Origin: RPQJ01 sp963754535 | GTDB taxonomy: Bacteria > Pseudomonadota > Gammaproteobacteria > Steroidobacterales > Steroidobacteraceae | Length of the DNA: 64,000 nt | NCBI GenBank assembly: GCA_963754535.1 | Contig: CAVWGG010000004.1 | Coordinates: forward strand, 218,278 to 282,277 | Direction: 5' to 3' | Shown: positions 25,676 through 34,206 of the stretch, in pieces | How positions within the stretch are numbered: the stretch's first letter is position 1 | Layout of the letters: each line of letters begins with the position of its first letter | Made by a program: the position numbers and the translations under genes | The notes under the pieces: generated by a model | What the model was told of the DNA's origin: nothing | Database searches by the model: none | The model's input: only the letters and a program-made list of their open reading frames with translations

Positions 25676-26610
25676 GCTGCCTGCCGCCCCCGCGCGAGGA
25701 TGCTGGCCAGCGTCACGTGACCGATCGGGTCGCCATCGGGCCCGATGACCGTCGCTGCCGCCGCTCCGTTCCAGACGAGTTCGGCCAGCACTTCGCGGAG
25801 TGTCACTGACCAGGCGAGCGCGGGGCCGTCCACCTTTCCCGGCTCGGCGACTTCACCTGCCGTCGTCAGCGACAGCAGCTTGAGCGCCTTGTCGCCCGAG
25901 CCAATCAGTTGCGAGACGAAGGGGTCTGCGGGCTGCGTAATCAGCATGGCCGGCCGGTCGTGCTGCAGCAGTCGCCCCTGGCTCATGACGGCGACGCGGT
26001 CGCCGAGACGGAACGCCTCGTCGATGTCGTGGGTCACGAGGATGATCGTCGTCCCGAAGCGTCGCTGGATGCCGAGCAGGTCGTCCTGCGCCTTGCTGCG
26101 GATGATCGGGTCGAGCGCGCCGAATGGCTCGTCCATCAGCAGCACGTTCGGCTTCGCCGCAAGGGCGCGGGCCACGCCGACCCGCTGTTGCTGGCCGCCC
26201 GAAAGCTCGTGCGGAAACTTCATTGCGTACGTGGCCGGGTCGAGCTGGAACAGTTCCAGCAGTTCGATGATGCGCTCGCTGACGCGATCCTTGTCCCAGC
26301 CGAGCAGCCGCGGCACGGTCGCAATGTTGTCGGCCACGGTGCGGTGGGGGAACAGGCCGAGGCCCTGGATCGCGTAGCCAATGCGACGGCGAAGCAGGTG
26401 TGCAGGTTCGCCCGTCGTGTCGTTACCGTCGATGAGTACGCGACCGGAGGTCGGCTCGACCAGCCGGTTTATCATCCGCAGCAGCGTGGACTTGCCCGAA
26501 CCCGAAGTGCCGACGATCGTCGTGATCGTGCGCGGCTCGATGACCATCGACACGTCGTCCACGACCGTGGAATCGCCGTAGCGCTTGCAGAGATTCTCGA
26601 TCTGGATCAT
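25672..26610 (-). CDS. Betaine/choline-type ABC transporter ATPase
   Basis: 312 residues. Walker A GTSGSGKST at 34-42, signature LSGGQQQRVGVARA, Walker B VLLMDEPFGALDP and the switch His in LVTHDIDEAF are all intact. The first 240 residues match the quaternary-amine uptake class (OpuA/OpuC/ProV). The C-terminal 70 residues look like a single shortened CBS-type regulatory segment (TLREVLAELVWNGAAAATVIGPDGDPIGHVTLASIL). Typical members have a pair of CBS motifs that sense ionic strength or cyclic di-AMP, so regulation here may differ. It overlaps both neighbouring permease genes by four bases. Confidence 0.94.
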   Translation of the reverse strand: MIQIENLCKRYGDSTVVDDVSMVIEPRTITTIVGTSGSGKSTLLRMINRLVEPTSGRVLIDGNDTTGEPAHLLRRRIGYAIQGLGLFPHRTVADNIATVPRLLGWDKDRVSERIIELLELFQLDPATYAMKFPHELSGGQQQRVGVARALAAKPNVLLMDEPFGALDPIIRSKAQDDLLGIQRRFGTTIILVTHDIDEAFRLGDRVAVMSQGRLLQHDRPAMLITQPADPFVSQLIGSGDKALKLLSLTTAGEVAEPGKVDGPALAWSVTLREVLAELVWNGAAAATVIGPDGDPIGHVTLASILARGRQAA

Positions 26611-27773
26611 CGCGGCACCCGGCGTGTGAGATCGGTCAGTGCGTCGAGGACGACCGAGGCGGAGAAGGCCAGCACGACCGTCGGAATCGCGCCGAGCAGC
26701 ACCAGGTCGATGGCCGTCTGGCCAATGCCCTGGAAGACGAAAGCGCCGAAGCCGCCGCCGCCGATCAGCGCGGCGATCGTGACCATGCCGATGTTCTGTA
26801 CCAGCACGATGCGAATGCCCGTCAGGATCGTCGGCAGGGCGAGCGGCAGTTCGACCTGGCGCAGGACCTGGCCGTTGGTCAGGCCCATGCCACGCGCTGC
26901 GTCGACCGCAGCGGCCGAAACCCGGCCGAGACCGACCACCGTGTTGCCCACGATGGGCAGCAACGAATACAGGAACAGCGCAATGACGGCGGGGGCCGCG
27001 CCGATGCCGCTCACGCCCAGCGCGGAAAGCAGCGGAAACGCAGCCGCCAGGGCGGCGAGCGGCGCCATCAGGATGCCGAACAGCGCAATCGATGGGATGG
27101 TCTGCACCATGTTAAGTGCGCCGAGCACGGCATCCCGCAGTCGCGGCTGGCGATGGCAAAGCACGCCGAGCGGCAGCGCGACGATGACTGCGGCTCCGAG
27201 GGAGCCCAGGGCCAGCAGCAGGTGTCGCTGCGCCTCTTGCGCAAACCGCGTGGCGTTCACGGTGTACTCGCGCATGATCGAGAGGTCGTCGAAAAAGCCC
27301 GAACCGAGTGCGGCGAGGGTCACGGCGAGGAAGCCGACCAGCGTCGCTACGCGCAGCGCGGGGCCGGGCCGCAGCCGCGTCAAGGCGTCGGTGGCGAGCA
27401 GGCCGAGCGCGATCAGCACGATCCAGAATCCTGCTCCGGGTGCGACGCGCACGACGCGGTTGCCTGCTGGCGTCAGGATGTCCGCCGCCGATGCGACCGT
27501 GATGACCAGCGCCGCCATGCCGATCAAGGCCGCCAGCAACCGAACGCGCGGGCTCTGGATCAGCACTGCGACGGCAGCCGCCGCGACCAGCGTGAAATAC
27601 AGTGCGAACGCGGCGATGGGCAGAAGATCCAGCAATGCGCGCGGCTCGCCTGGCACGATGCGGTTCGCCTTGAAGACGATCAGCGGCAGCAGCGCGAGGG
27701 CAAGCGCTCCCGCCAGGCTCAGCAGCACGCCCAGCTGATCGATGCGCTGCATGCGTGTGGCCTCTCTTGTCAT
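26607..27773 (-). CDS. Betaine/choline-type ABC transporter permease (first, extended)
   Basis: 388 residues. The C-terminal 210 residues carry the binding-protein-dependent permease domain with the loop LLPIVGNTVVGLGRVSAAAVDAARGMGLTNGQVLRQVELPLALP. The N-terminal 170 residues add four or five extra membrane helices, as in YehY/OsmU-class permeases. It would pair with the shorter permease for uptake of glycine betaine, choline or related compounds. Four-base overlaps with the binding protein gene before it and the ATPase gene after it indicate one transcript and coupled translation. Confidence 0.92.
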   Translation of the reverse strand: MTREATRMQRIDQLGVLLSLAGALALALLPLIVFKANRIVPGEPRALLDLLPIAAFALYFTLVAAAAVAVLIQSPRVRLLAALIGMAALVITVASAADILTPAGNRVVRVAPGAGFWIVLIALGLLATDALTRLRPGPALRVATLVGFLAVTLAALGSGFFDDLSIMREYTVNATRFAQEAQRHLLLALGSLGAAVIVALPLGVLCHRQPRLRDAVLGALNMVQTIPSIALFGILMAPLAALAAAFPLLSALGVSGIGAAPAVIALFLYSLLPIVGNTVVGLGRVSAAAVDAARGMGLTNGQVLRQVELPLALPTILTGIRIVLVQNIGMVTIAALIGGGGFGAFVFQGIGQTAIDLVLLGAIPTVVLAFSASVVLDALTDLTRRVPR

Positions 27774-28804
27774 CGATTGCTCGGTGGGCCGATGAAGCCC
27801 TTGGCGCGCAGGTAATCCCCGGCGACTTCCTCTGTGGACTCGCCGTCGATCTGCACGCGTGCGTTCAGGGCCTGCAGGGATTCGCGCGTAAAGCTCTCCA
27901 TCAATGGCCGCACGATGCCGGCGATCTCCGGGCGTGCCCGCAGCACCGACTCGCGCACGATCGGCACCGGAGCGTAGACGGGCTGGTCCTTGCGGTCGTC
28001 CTCGAGCAGGACGAGGTCGGCCGCGACGATGCCGCCGTCCGTGCCGTACACCATGGCCGTGTTGATGCCATTGGTGCGCGCGGCCGCTGCGCCGATGGTA
28101 GCGGCCGTTTCACCGCCCGCGAGCACGATCTTCTGCCGGGGCTCGAGGTGAAACGAATACGTCTTCTCCAGCGATCGCAGCGTGCCGCCATTGGCGAACT
28201 CGGCCGAGCACGCGAGCTTCACGGCGCCGCCTTCGCGCACCCAGCGCGCGAAGTCGCTCATGGTTACGAGCCGATGCCGGGTGGCCAGGTCACGTCGCAC
28301 TGCAAGCGCCCAGGCGTTGCTGGCTCGCGCCGGAGCCAGCCAGACGAGGCGGTTCGCCTCGAGATCGAGCTTCGAGCCCAGTTCGTAACCGAGTTGCAGG
28401 TCCTTCCACGCGGGATCGTTTGGTCGGTTGAAAAAGAAGCCGGCGTTGCCCGTGTACTCGACGTAAAGATCGATCTCTCCGGCCAGCAGCGCCTTGCGCA
28501 CCACGGGCGTGGCGCCGAGCGTCATCCGGTCGAGCGTCGGAATGCCGCGATCCTCGAGCAGCAGGCGGATCATCTGGCCGAGCATTGCCGACTCGCTCGA
28601 GAGCTTGGACGACACCACCACCGGCGGCACGGCCGCGTGCGCGACTGCGCCGATGAGCAGCAGCACCGCGAGAGTGATCGCCTGCAGGACACGCGCCAAC
28701 GGCAGCCTCCACGCATGGCCCGCGGCCACGGTCGTGCCACGGTGTCCGGACTCGCGGGGGTCGTCAAGTCCAACACGCAGCGCGGTCGCGTCCGTGCTTG
28801 TCAA
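27770..28804 (-). CDS. Betaine/choline-type substrate-binding protein
   Basis: Up to 344 residues from a TTG at 28804; a GTG at 28729 (319 residues) would place the hydrophobic signal (LARVLQAITLAVLLLIGAVA, cut near AHA) closer to the N-terminus and may be the true start. The body has the OpuAC-like fold: VVVSSKLSSESAMLGQMIRLL, then LGATPVVRKALLAGEIDLYVEYTG, NGINTAMVYGTDGG, and an RARPEIAGIVRPLMESF ending. It should bind a quaternary amine or similar osmolyte in the periplasm for the downstream permeases. It heads the importer operon and is divergent from the dimethylglycine-dehydrogenase-like gene, with under 125 bp between starts. Confidence 0.9.
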   Translation of the reverse strand: MTSTDATALRVGLDDPRESGHRGTTVAAGHAWRLPLARVLQAITLAVLLLIGAVAHAAVPPVVVSSKLSSESAMLGQMIRLLLEDRGIPTLDRMTLGATPVVRKALLAGEIDLYVEYTGNAGFFFNRPNDPAWKDLQLGYELGSKLDLEANRLVWLAPARASNAWALAVRRDLATRHRLVTMSDFARWVREGGAVKLACSAEFANGGTLRSLEKTYSFHLEPRQKIVLAGGETAATIGAAAARTNGINTAMVYGTDGGIVAADLVLLEDDRKDQPVYAPVPIVRESVLRARPEIAGIVRPLMESFTRESLQALNARVQIDGESTEEVAGDYLRAKGFIGPPSNR

Positions 28805-28852
28805 TCACTGGTCGGCATGGTCACATCGCGCGTCCACCCGGGGAGCGATTGC

Positions 28853-31267
28853 ATGAAGTCTTCTGCAAGGGCCGTGATCATCGGCGGCGGCGTCGTCGGC
28901 GCCAGCACCCTGTATCACCTGGCGCGGATCGGCTGGACCGACGTGCTGCTGCTCGAGAAGAGCGAGCTGACCTCGGGTTCCACCTGGCACGCGGCTGGCG
29001 GCATGCACACCTTCAACGGTGAAGCGAACATCTCGAGGCTGCAGAAGTACACCATCGACCTCTATCGCGAGATCGAGGAACTCTCCGGCCAGTCCTGCGG
29101 CCTGCACCCGAACGGCGGCCTGATGCTCGCCGCGACCCAGGGCGAGCTCGACAGCCTGAAGCTCATCTGTTCGCGCGCGCGTTACCTCGGGATGGAAACC
29201 GAGATGATCACGCTCGACGAGGCCGTCGAGCTGAATCCGCTGATCGACAAGCAGCACTTCATCGGCGCGCTGTGGCGCGCGGACGGCGGCCATTGCGATC
29301 CGTCGGGCACGACGCACGCGTACGTCAAGGCGGCGCGCAAGCTGGGCGCGTCGGTCGAGCGCTTCACGCGCGTGCTCGAACTGAACCCTCGCGCCGATGG
29401 CACCTGGGACGTCGTCACCGACAAGGGCACGGTGCACGCCGAGCACGTGGTCAATTGCGCGGGACTCTGGGCCCGCGAAGTGGGGCAGATGGCCGGCGTC
29501 GAACTGCCGGTGCTCGCGATGGAGCACCACTACCTGCTGACCGAGGACATCCCGGAGCTGCAGGGCCGGTCGCAGGAAATCGTGAACACGACCGACTATG
29601 CCGGCGAGATCTACATGCGCCAGGAGCGCGGCGGCGCGTTGATCGGCACCTATGAGCCGCACGGCAAGGTCTGGTCGCCGGTGCAGACGCCGGACGATTT
29701 TTCGATGCAGTTGCTGCCGGACGAGTTCGAGCGGCTGGCGCCGTACTTCGAGGTCGGCTTCGAGCACTTTCCGGCGCTCGGCCGCGCCGGCATCCGCAAG
29801 GCGATCAACGGTCCCTTTACGTTCGCGCCCGATGGCAATCCGCTCGTCGGGCCGGTGCGCGGGCTGCGCAATTACTGGGTGGCCTGCGCCGTGATGGCGG
29901 GATTCAGCCAGGGCGGCGGCATCGGCCTCGTGCTGTCGCGCTGGATGGCGGAGGGCGATCCGGGCCAGGACATCCTCTCGATGGACGTCGCGCGTTTCGG
30001 GCGCTTCGCGACGCCGAAATACACGTCGATCAAGGTGCCCGAGAATTACGGTCGCCGTTTCCGCCTTGCCTATCCGAACGAGGAATTGCCGGCAGCCCGA
30101 CCCGTGCGTCGTTCGCCGATCTACGACCGACTGCTCGCTGCGGGCGCGGTCATGGGCGCCAACTTCGGGCTCGAGCACGCGTTGTGGTTTGCGCCGCCGG
30201 GCGTCGCGCCGACCGAGACCCCGACGTACAGGCGCTCCGAGGCCTTCCCGATCGTGCGCGAGGAATGTCGCGCGGTACGCCGCACTGCCGGACTCTATGA
30301 GACGAGCAACTACGGCAAGTACGAGATCACGGGTCGCGGTGCCCGGGCGTGGCTCGACAAGGTCTTTGCCTGCCGCATCCCACAGCCCGGACGCCTCGCC
30401 CTTGCGCCGATGCTGAATCCTGCCGGCCGCATCGTGGGTGACCTGTCGATCGCATGCCTGGCCGAGGATCGGTACTTCATCGTCGGCTCAGGCTTCGCCG
30501 AGGAGTTCCACCTGCGCTGGTTCTGGACCTGCGAGCCGCCGGCCGACGTCTTCGTGCGCTCGGCGGCCTCGACCCTGTGCGGCTTCTCGCTCGCCGGCCC
30601 GAACTCACGCGAGATCCTGCAGCGCCTCGTGCGCAAGGATCTCGCCGCTGCCGCCTTCAGGTTCTTCGACGTCACCGAGACGGCCGTCGGCTACGCGCCC
30701 GCGATCGTCACGCGGGCCGGCTTTACGGGCGAACTCGGCTACGAAATCTGGACCACGCCTGATTACTTCGCGTCGCTCCATGATGACCTGCGCGAGGCGG
30801 GGCAGGGCTCGGGCCTGGTGCTGTTCGGCGGCCGCGCGCTGTCGTCGCTGCGCCTCGAGAAGAACTACGGTTCGTTCAACAAGGACTTCCGGCCCGACTA
30901 CACGCCGGGCGAGACAGGGCTCGATCGCTTCGTGGACTTCGGCAAGTCGGAGTTCATAGGGCGTGAAGCGGCATTGGCCGAACGCAGCACGGGACCGAAA
31001 CGCCGCTTCGTCGTGATGGAGGTCGAGGCGCACGATGCCGACGTCGTCGGCTACGAGTCGATCATGCAGGACGGCAAGGCCATCGGCTACGTCACGTCGG
31101 GTGCGTACGGGCACTGCGTCGAGCGCAGTCTCGCGGCAGGTTACGTGCCGACAGCGCTCGCGCGGGACGGCGAGCGTTTCGAGATCGACATCCTCGGCAA
31201 TCTTTGTGCGGCGACAGTGCGGTTGCAGCCGCTCTACGACCCTGAAGGCCGGCGATTGCGGGGGTGA
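28853..31267 (+). CDS. Dimethylglycine/sarcosine dehydrogenase-like FAD enzyme with GcvT domain
   Basis: 804 residues from an ATG at 28853 preceded by GGGAGCG. The N-terminal DAO domain has the dinucleotide motif VIIGGGVVGASTLYHLA and TSGSTWHAAGG, whose His is the covalent FAD site in dimethylglycine and sarcosine dehydrogenases. The C-terminal half is an aminomethyltransferase (GcvT)-like folate domain (LYETSNYGKYEITGRGARAW, GFSLAGPNSREIL, ITRAGFTGELGYEIW-like). Such enzymes demethylate N-methyl amines and pass the carbon to tetrahydrofolate. The divergent betaine-type importer starts less than 125 bp away, so uptake and demethylation of a methylated amine form a sensible pair. The exact substrate is not fixed. 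Confidence 0.93.
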   Translation: MKSSARAVIIGGGVVGASTLYHLARIGWTDVLLLEKSELTSGSTWHAAGGMHTFNGEANISRLQKYTIDLYREIEELSGQSCGLHPNGGLMLAATQGELDSLKLICSRARYLGMETEMITLDEAVELNPLIDKQHFIGALWRADGGHCDPSGTTHAYVKAARKLGASVERFTRVLELNPRADGTWDVVTDKGTVHAEHVVNCAGLWAREVGQMAGVELPVLAMEHHYLLTEDIPELQGRSQEIVNTTDYAGEIYMRQERGGALIGTYEPHGKVWSPVQTPDDFSMQLLPDEFERLAPYFEVGFEHFPALGRAGIRKAINGPFTFAPDGNPLVGPVRGLRNYWVACAVMAGFSQGGGIGLVLSRWMAEGDPGQDILSMDVARFGRFATPKYTSIKVPENYGRRFRLAYPNEELPAARPVRRSPIYDRLLAAGAVMGANFGLEHALWFAPPGVAPTETPTYRRSEAFPIVREECRAVRRTAGLYETSNYGKYEITGRGARAWLDKVFACRIPQPGRLALAPMLNPAGRIVGDLSIACLAEDRYFIVGSGFAEEFHLRWFWTCEPPADVFVRSAASTLCGFSLAGPNSREILQRLVRKDLAAAAFRFFDVTETAVGYAPAIVTRAGFTGELGYEIWTTPDYFASLHDDLREAGQGSGLVLFGGRALSSLRLEKNYGSFNKDFRPDYTPGETGLDRFVDFGKSEFIGREAALAERSTGPKRRFVVMEVEAHDADVVGYESIMQDGKAIGYVTSGAYGHCVERSLAAGYVPTALARDGERFEIDILGNLCAATVRLQPLYDPEGRRLRG

Positions 31268-31319
31268 AGACCCGTCCGGTCGACGATCAGCGTTCGATGC
31301 GCACCGCGTGGCGCCGCCG

Positions 31320-32642
31320 TCACTTCGGCGTCAAGTTCGCCTCTGCATGCATCAAGCTGAGTCCTGTGGCGTGCCTGCGCTGGAAGCCCTTCCACAGCGT
31401 GACGTCGCCACCCGGACTGCGGGCGCTCCATGGGGTCCCCTGGGGTGCGTCCCACTTGCCCTTGCTCGACTCCACGACCAGGCCATCGATGTACGCGCTG
31501 CGACTGGCATCGTCCTTCACGTAACGGTCGAGGAACGCCGTGACGAAGTGCAGGCTGATGCCGATCAGTCGGTCCTTGCGCCACACCGCATCCTCGAACC
31601 AGTCCTGGTTCCACAGGTCCGTCCGCATCTCGAGTGGCGCCGGGCCGAGGCCTAGCGCGTGACCGCCGCCCAGGAACGTGAGCAGGTAACGATTCGAGTT
31701 GACTGCCTGGTCGAAGTACGCGCGCGCACCGGTCGTGTAATCGACGGTGAGGTCATGATCGCCAGCGATCAACAGCAGCGGCGACTTGATGCCCGCGATG
31801 CCTTCGGCACCGAACGCGCCGAACGCACCGCCCGCTGGCGCAAACGCGACGACCGCCTTCACGGACGGTGCGACGAGAGCGGCGCTGAGTGCGCCGCCGC
31901 GTGCATACGGCTGCAGGAGTCCGCCGGGAACGTTCGAGACGAGACCGCCCGCAGGGTCGAGCGAGGCGCCACCGGCGGCAAGCACGCCGTAGCCGCCCAT
32001 CGAATAGCCGATCAGCGCGGTACGTGTCGGGTCGACTTCGCCGGACTTGCCCAGCGAATCCTGCAATTCCCGCGCGACGAACGCGATGTCGAGCGGGCGG
32101 CGCAGGGCCGCCTGCGGAAAGCCGGCCGGGTTCAGGTACATGTCTTCGTGCCGGATCGCAGCGACGACGTAGCCCTTCGACGCGAGGTTCTCGGTGAGCC
32201 AGCTCATGCCAACCGGGACGTTGCCGTAGCCGTGCGCCACGATCACGAGCGGAAAGCGGCTGCCATCGGGTTTCGCATCACGCACCGCCAGTCCCGGGAT
32301 CCTGAATTTCGCAGGGGGCGCGGGCGGTTCGGATTCCATCGCGTCTTCGTAAGTGACCGGCGTCGCGCCGGGCACGGCCCTGGCGGGATACCAGATCTCT
32401 ACCTTGAGGCTGCGGTCGTGCTTCGCCGGGACACCGGTCCTGGGATCGATCGCGCTGAGGTCGAGCTGGTCGCGGTCGACCAGCGTGATCGAACGTACGC
32501 CCACGGCGTGTTCGCCGAGCGCGGCGAGTTCCGGCGCGTCGATGCCGGGCCGGCTCGGTGCGTCGGCAGCTGTTGCTATTGCAGCCGCGGCAAAGCTCAG
32601 CGCCCACAGGCCGCTCGCGAGCAGTCGTTTCGTCATTTTCAT
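31320..32642 (-). CDS. Exported alpha/beta hydrolase (dienelactone hydrolase / PAF-acetylhydrolase-like)
   Basis: 440 residues with a signal peptide (cut near ATAADA). The hydrolase core shows the oxyanion strand LVIVAHGYGNVPVGM, the nucleophile elbow GYSMGGYG, an Asp strand LLLIAGDHDLTVDY and a His in GGGHALGLG. The N-terminal part with WYPAR is typical of the PAF acetylhydrolase/dienelactone hydrolase groups that act on short esters in the periplasm. The true substrate is open. It is divergent from the OPA transporter gene at 32789 and convergent with the flavoenzyme gene. Confidence 0.87.
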   Translation of the reverse strand: MKMTKRLLASGLWALSFAAAAIATAADAPSRPGIDAPELAALGEHAVGVRSITLVDRDQLDLSAIDPRTGVPAKHDRSLKVEIWYPARAVPGATPVTYEDAMESEPPAPPAKFRIPGLAVRDAKPDGSRFPLVIVAHGYGNVPVGMSWLTENLASKGYVVAAIRHEDMYLNPAGFPQAALRRPLDIAFVARELQDSLGKSGEVDPTRTALIGYSMGGYGVLAAGGASLDPAGGLVSNVPGGLLQPYARGGALSAALVAPSVKAVVAFAPAGGAFGAFGAEGIAGIKSPLLLIAGDHDLTVDYTTGARAYFDQAVNSNRYLLTFLGGGHALGLGPAPLEMRTDLWNQDWFEDAVWRKDRLIGISLHFVTAFLDRYVKDDASRSAYIDGLVVESSKGKWDAPQGTPWSARSPGGDVTLWKGFQRRHATGLSLMHAEANLTPK

Positions 32643-32788
32643 CGTGGATTCTGGCCTCTTGGTCGGGACGCGGGACCGGCGATGCGAGAACGGGCCCGTT
32701 GGGTCCGCCGACCGGTACTATAACGGAGGAACGTAAAACACCAAGGCGGCCGCGCAGGCCCCGGACGTTGCGACTGCAGGGGGCCCGC

Positions 32789-34102
32789 TTGAACGCTCTT
32801 CCGATTGACCGGACGGACGCCGAATACAAGCGCCTGCGCAGGCAGGTCTTCTTCGCGATATTCGTGGGTTACGCCGCGTACTACCTGGTGCGCATGAACC
32901 TGTCGCTCGCGATCCCCGACATCCTGCGCGAATACCCTGGCTACACCAAGGCACAGCTGGGCACGGCGATGACCGCGCTGTCGATCGCTTACGGCGTCTC
33001 GAAGTTCCTGATGGGCTCGGTGTCTGACCGCAGCAATCCCCGCTGGTTCATGCCGCTTGGCTTGCTGCTATCGGCCGCGGTGACCGCTTCGTTCGGCCTG
33101 TTCAAGGGCATCTACGCCTCGTTGACGCTGATCATCCTGCTGCAGGCCCTGAACGGCTGGTTCAACGGCATGGGCTGGCCGCCCTGCGGCAAGACCATGG
33201 TGCACTGGTTCAGCGCGAATGAACGGGGACGGGTGGTGTCGCTGTGGAACACGGCGCACAACATCGGCGGTGGCCTGGTCGCGGCGCTGGCAGTCGCAGG
33301 CGTCGCCCTGTTCGGTGACTGGGGCGCCAAGTTCTACTTCAACGCCCTGGTGGCGGCTTCGATTGCCGTGCTGGTGTACGTGCTGCTGCGCGATTCACCG
33401 CAGACCTGCGGCCTGCCGTCGATCGAGCTGCACCGCAACGACATGCCGGCGAATTATTCCGAGCACTCCGAGCGCACGCTCGGCTTCCGTGAGATCTTCT
33501 TCTCGCACGTGCTCAACAACCGGCTGCTCTGGGCCATTGCCGCGGCGAACGCGTTCGTGTACTTCGTGCGCTACGGCGTGCAGAACTGGATCCCGACCTA
33601 CCTCCAGACGGCGAAGGGTTTCTCGTTCCACGAGTCGAGCGCGGCGTGGTTCATGTTCGAGTACGCCGCGATACCGGGGACGATCCTGTGCGGCTGGGCG
33701 TCGGACCGCATCTTCGGAGGTCGCCGAGGCCCGGCGACCATCCTGTTCATGGGGCTCACGCTGATGGGCCTGGTCGTCTACGGATTGAATCGCACCGGGC
33801 CGCTGTGGATCGACATGGCCTCGCTGATCGTCATCGGCTTCTTCGTGTACGGCCCGATCATGATGATCGGCCTGCACGCGCTCGAACTCGTGCCGAAGAA
33901 GGCGGCAGGCACGGCGGCGGGCTTCACCGGCTTTTTCGGCTATGCATTCGGTTCCGCCATCGCCGGCACGGGCGTCGGCTGGATTGCCGACCGCTGGGGC
34001 TGGGGCGGCGTGTTCGCGACGATGATCTTCTGTTGCGTGATGGCGATGGCGTTCGTTTCACTCACGCTGCAGCAGCGAGCGCCGGCGACGGACGGTCGGT
34101 GA
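32789..34102 (+). CDS. MFS transporter, organophosphate:phosphate antiporter (GlpT/UhpT-like)
   Basis: 437 residues from a TTG at 32789, five bases after AGGGGG. About twelve membrane helices are visible. The opening RQVFFAIFVGYAAYYLVRMN and the signature LNGWFNGMGWPPCGKTMVHWF are characteristic of the organophosphate antiporter family (glycerol-3-phosphate, hexose phosphate, phosphoglycerate). The Arg after YYLV (YYLVR) matches a phosphate-binding Arg in GlpT. Substrate is likely a small phosphate ester, not fixed. A TACTATAAC at 32716-32724 could be a -10 element upstream. Its TGA lies at the edge of a long inverted repeat shared with the convergent metallohydrolase gene. Confidence 0.91.
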   Translation: MNALPIDRTDAEYKRLRRQVFFAIFVGYAAYYLVRMNLSLAIPDILREYPGYTKAQLGTAMTALSIAYGVSKFLMGSVSDRSNPRWFMPLGLLLSAAVTASFGLFKGIYASLTLIILLQALNGWFNGMGWPPCGKTMVHWFSANERGRVVSLWNTAHNIGGGLVAALAVAGVALFGDWGAKFYFNALVAASIAVLVYVLLRDSPQTCGLPSIELHRNDMPANYSEHSERTLGFREIFFSHVLNNRLLWAIAAANAFVYFVRYGVQNWIPTYLQTAKGFSFHESSAAWFMFEYAAIPGTILCGWASDRIFGGRRGPATILFMGLTLMGLVVYGLNRTGPLWIDMASLIVIGFFVYGPIMMIGLHALELVPKKAAGTAAGFTGFFGYAFGSAIAGTGVGWIADRWGWGGVFATMIFCCVMAMAFVSLTLQQRAPATDGR

Positions 34103-34182
34103 GGGCGTTCGTTCCGGGGCCTTGCCCAGAGCTTGGAAAGGCAGACACGCGCTCTGGGCAAGGCCCCGGAACGAACGCCCTC
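34101..34182. repeat. Perfect 32-bp inverted repeat between convergent genes
   Basis: Arms at 34101-34132 and 34151-34182 are exact reverse complements of 32 bases, separated by 18 bases. The left arm starts inside the stop codon of the transporter gene, and the right arm ends 24 bp before the metallohydrolase stop. The RNA from either strand would fold into an 82-nucleotide hairpin. It most simply serves as a two-way terminator or mRNA end stabiliser, although no T-tract follows. The perfect match and length are far more than a terminator needs, so it could be a palindromic repeat element copied elsewhere in the genome. Confidence 0.85.
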
Positions 34183-34206
34183 ATCGAGCGCGCCGTACGC
34201 CGCGCT

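Noticed and set aside
27755..28852. Upstream extension of the DMGDH-like reading frame
   Set aside because: The added 366 residues lie antisense to the binding-protein gene and have no flavoprotein features; the ATG at 28853 with a ribosome site gives the expected family length.
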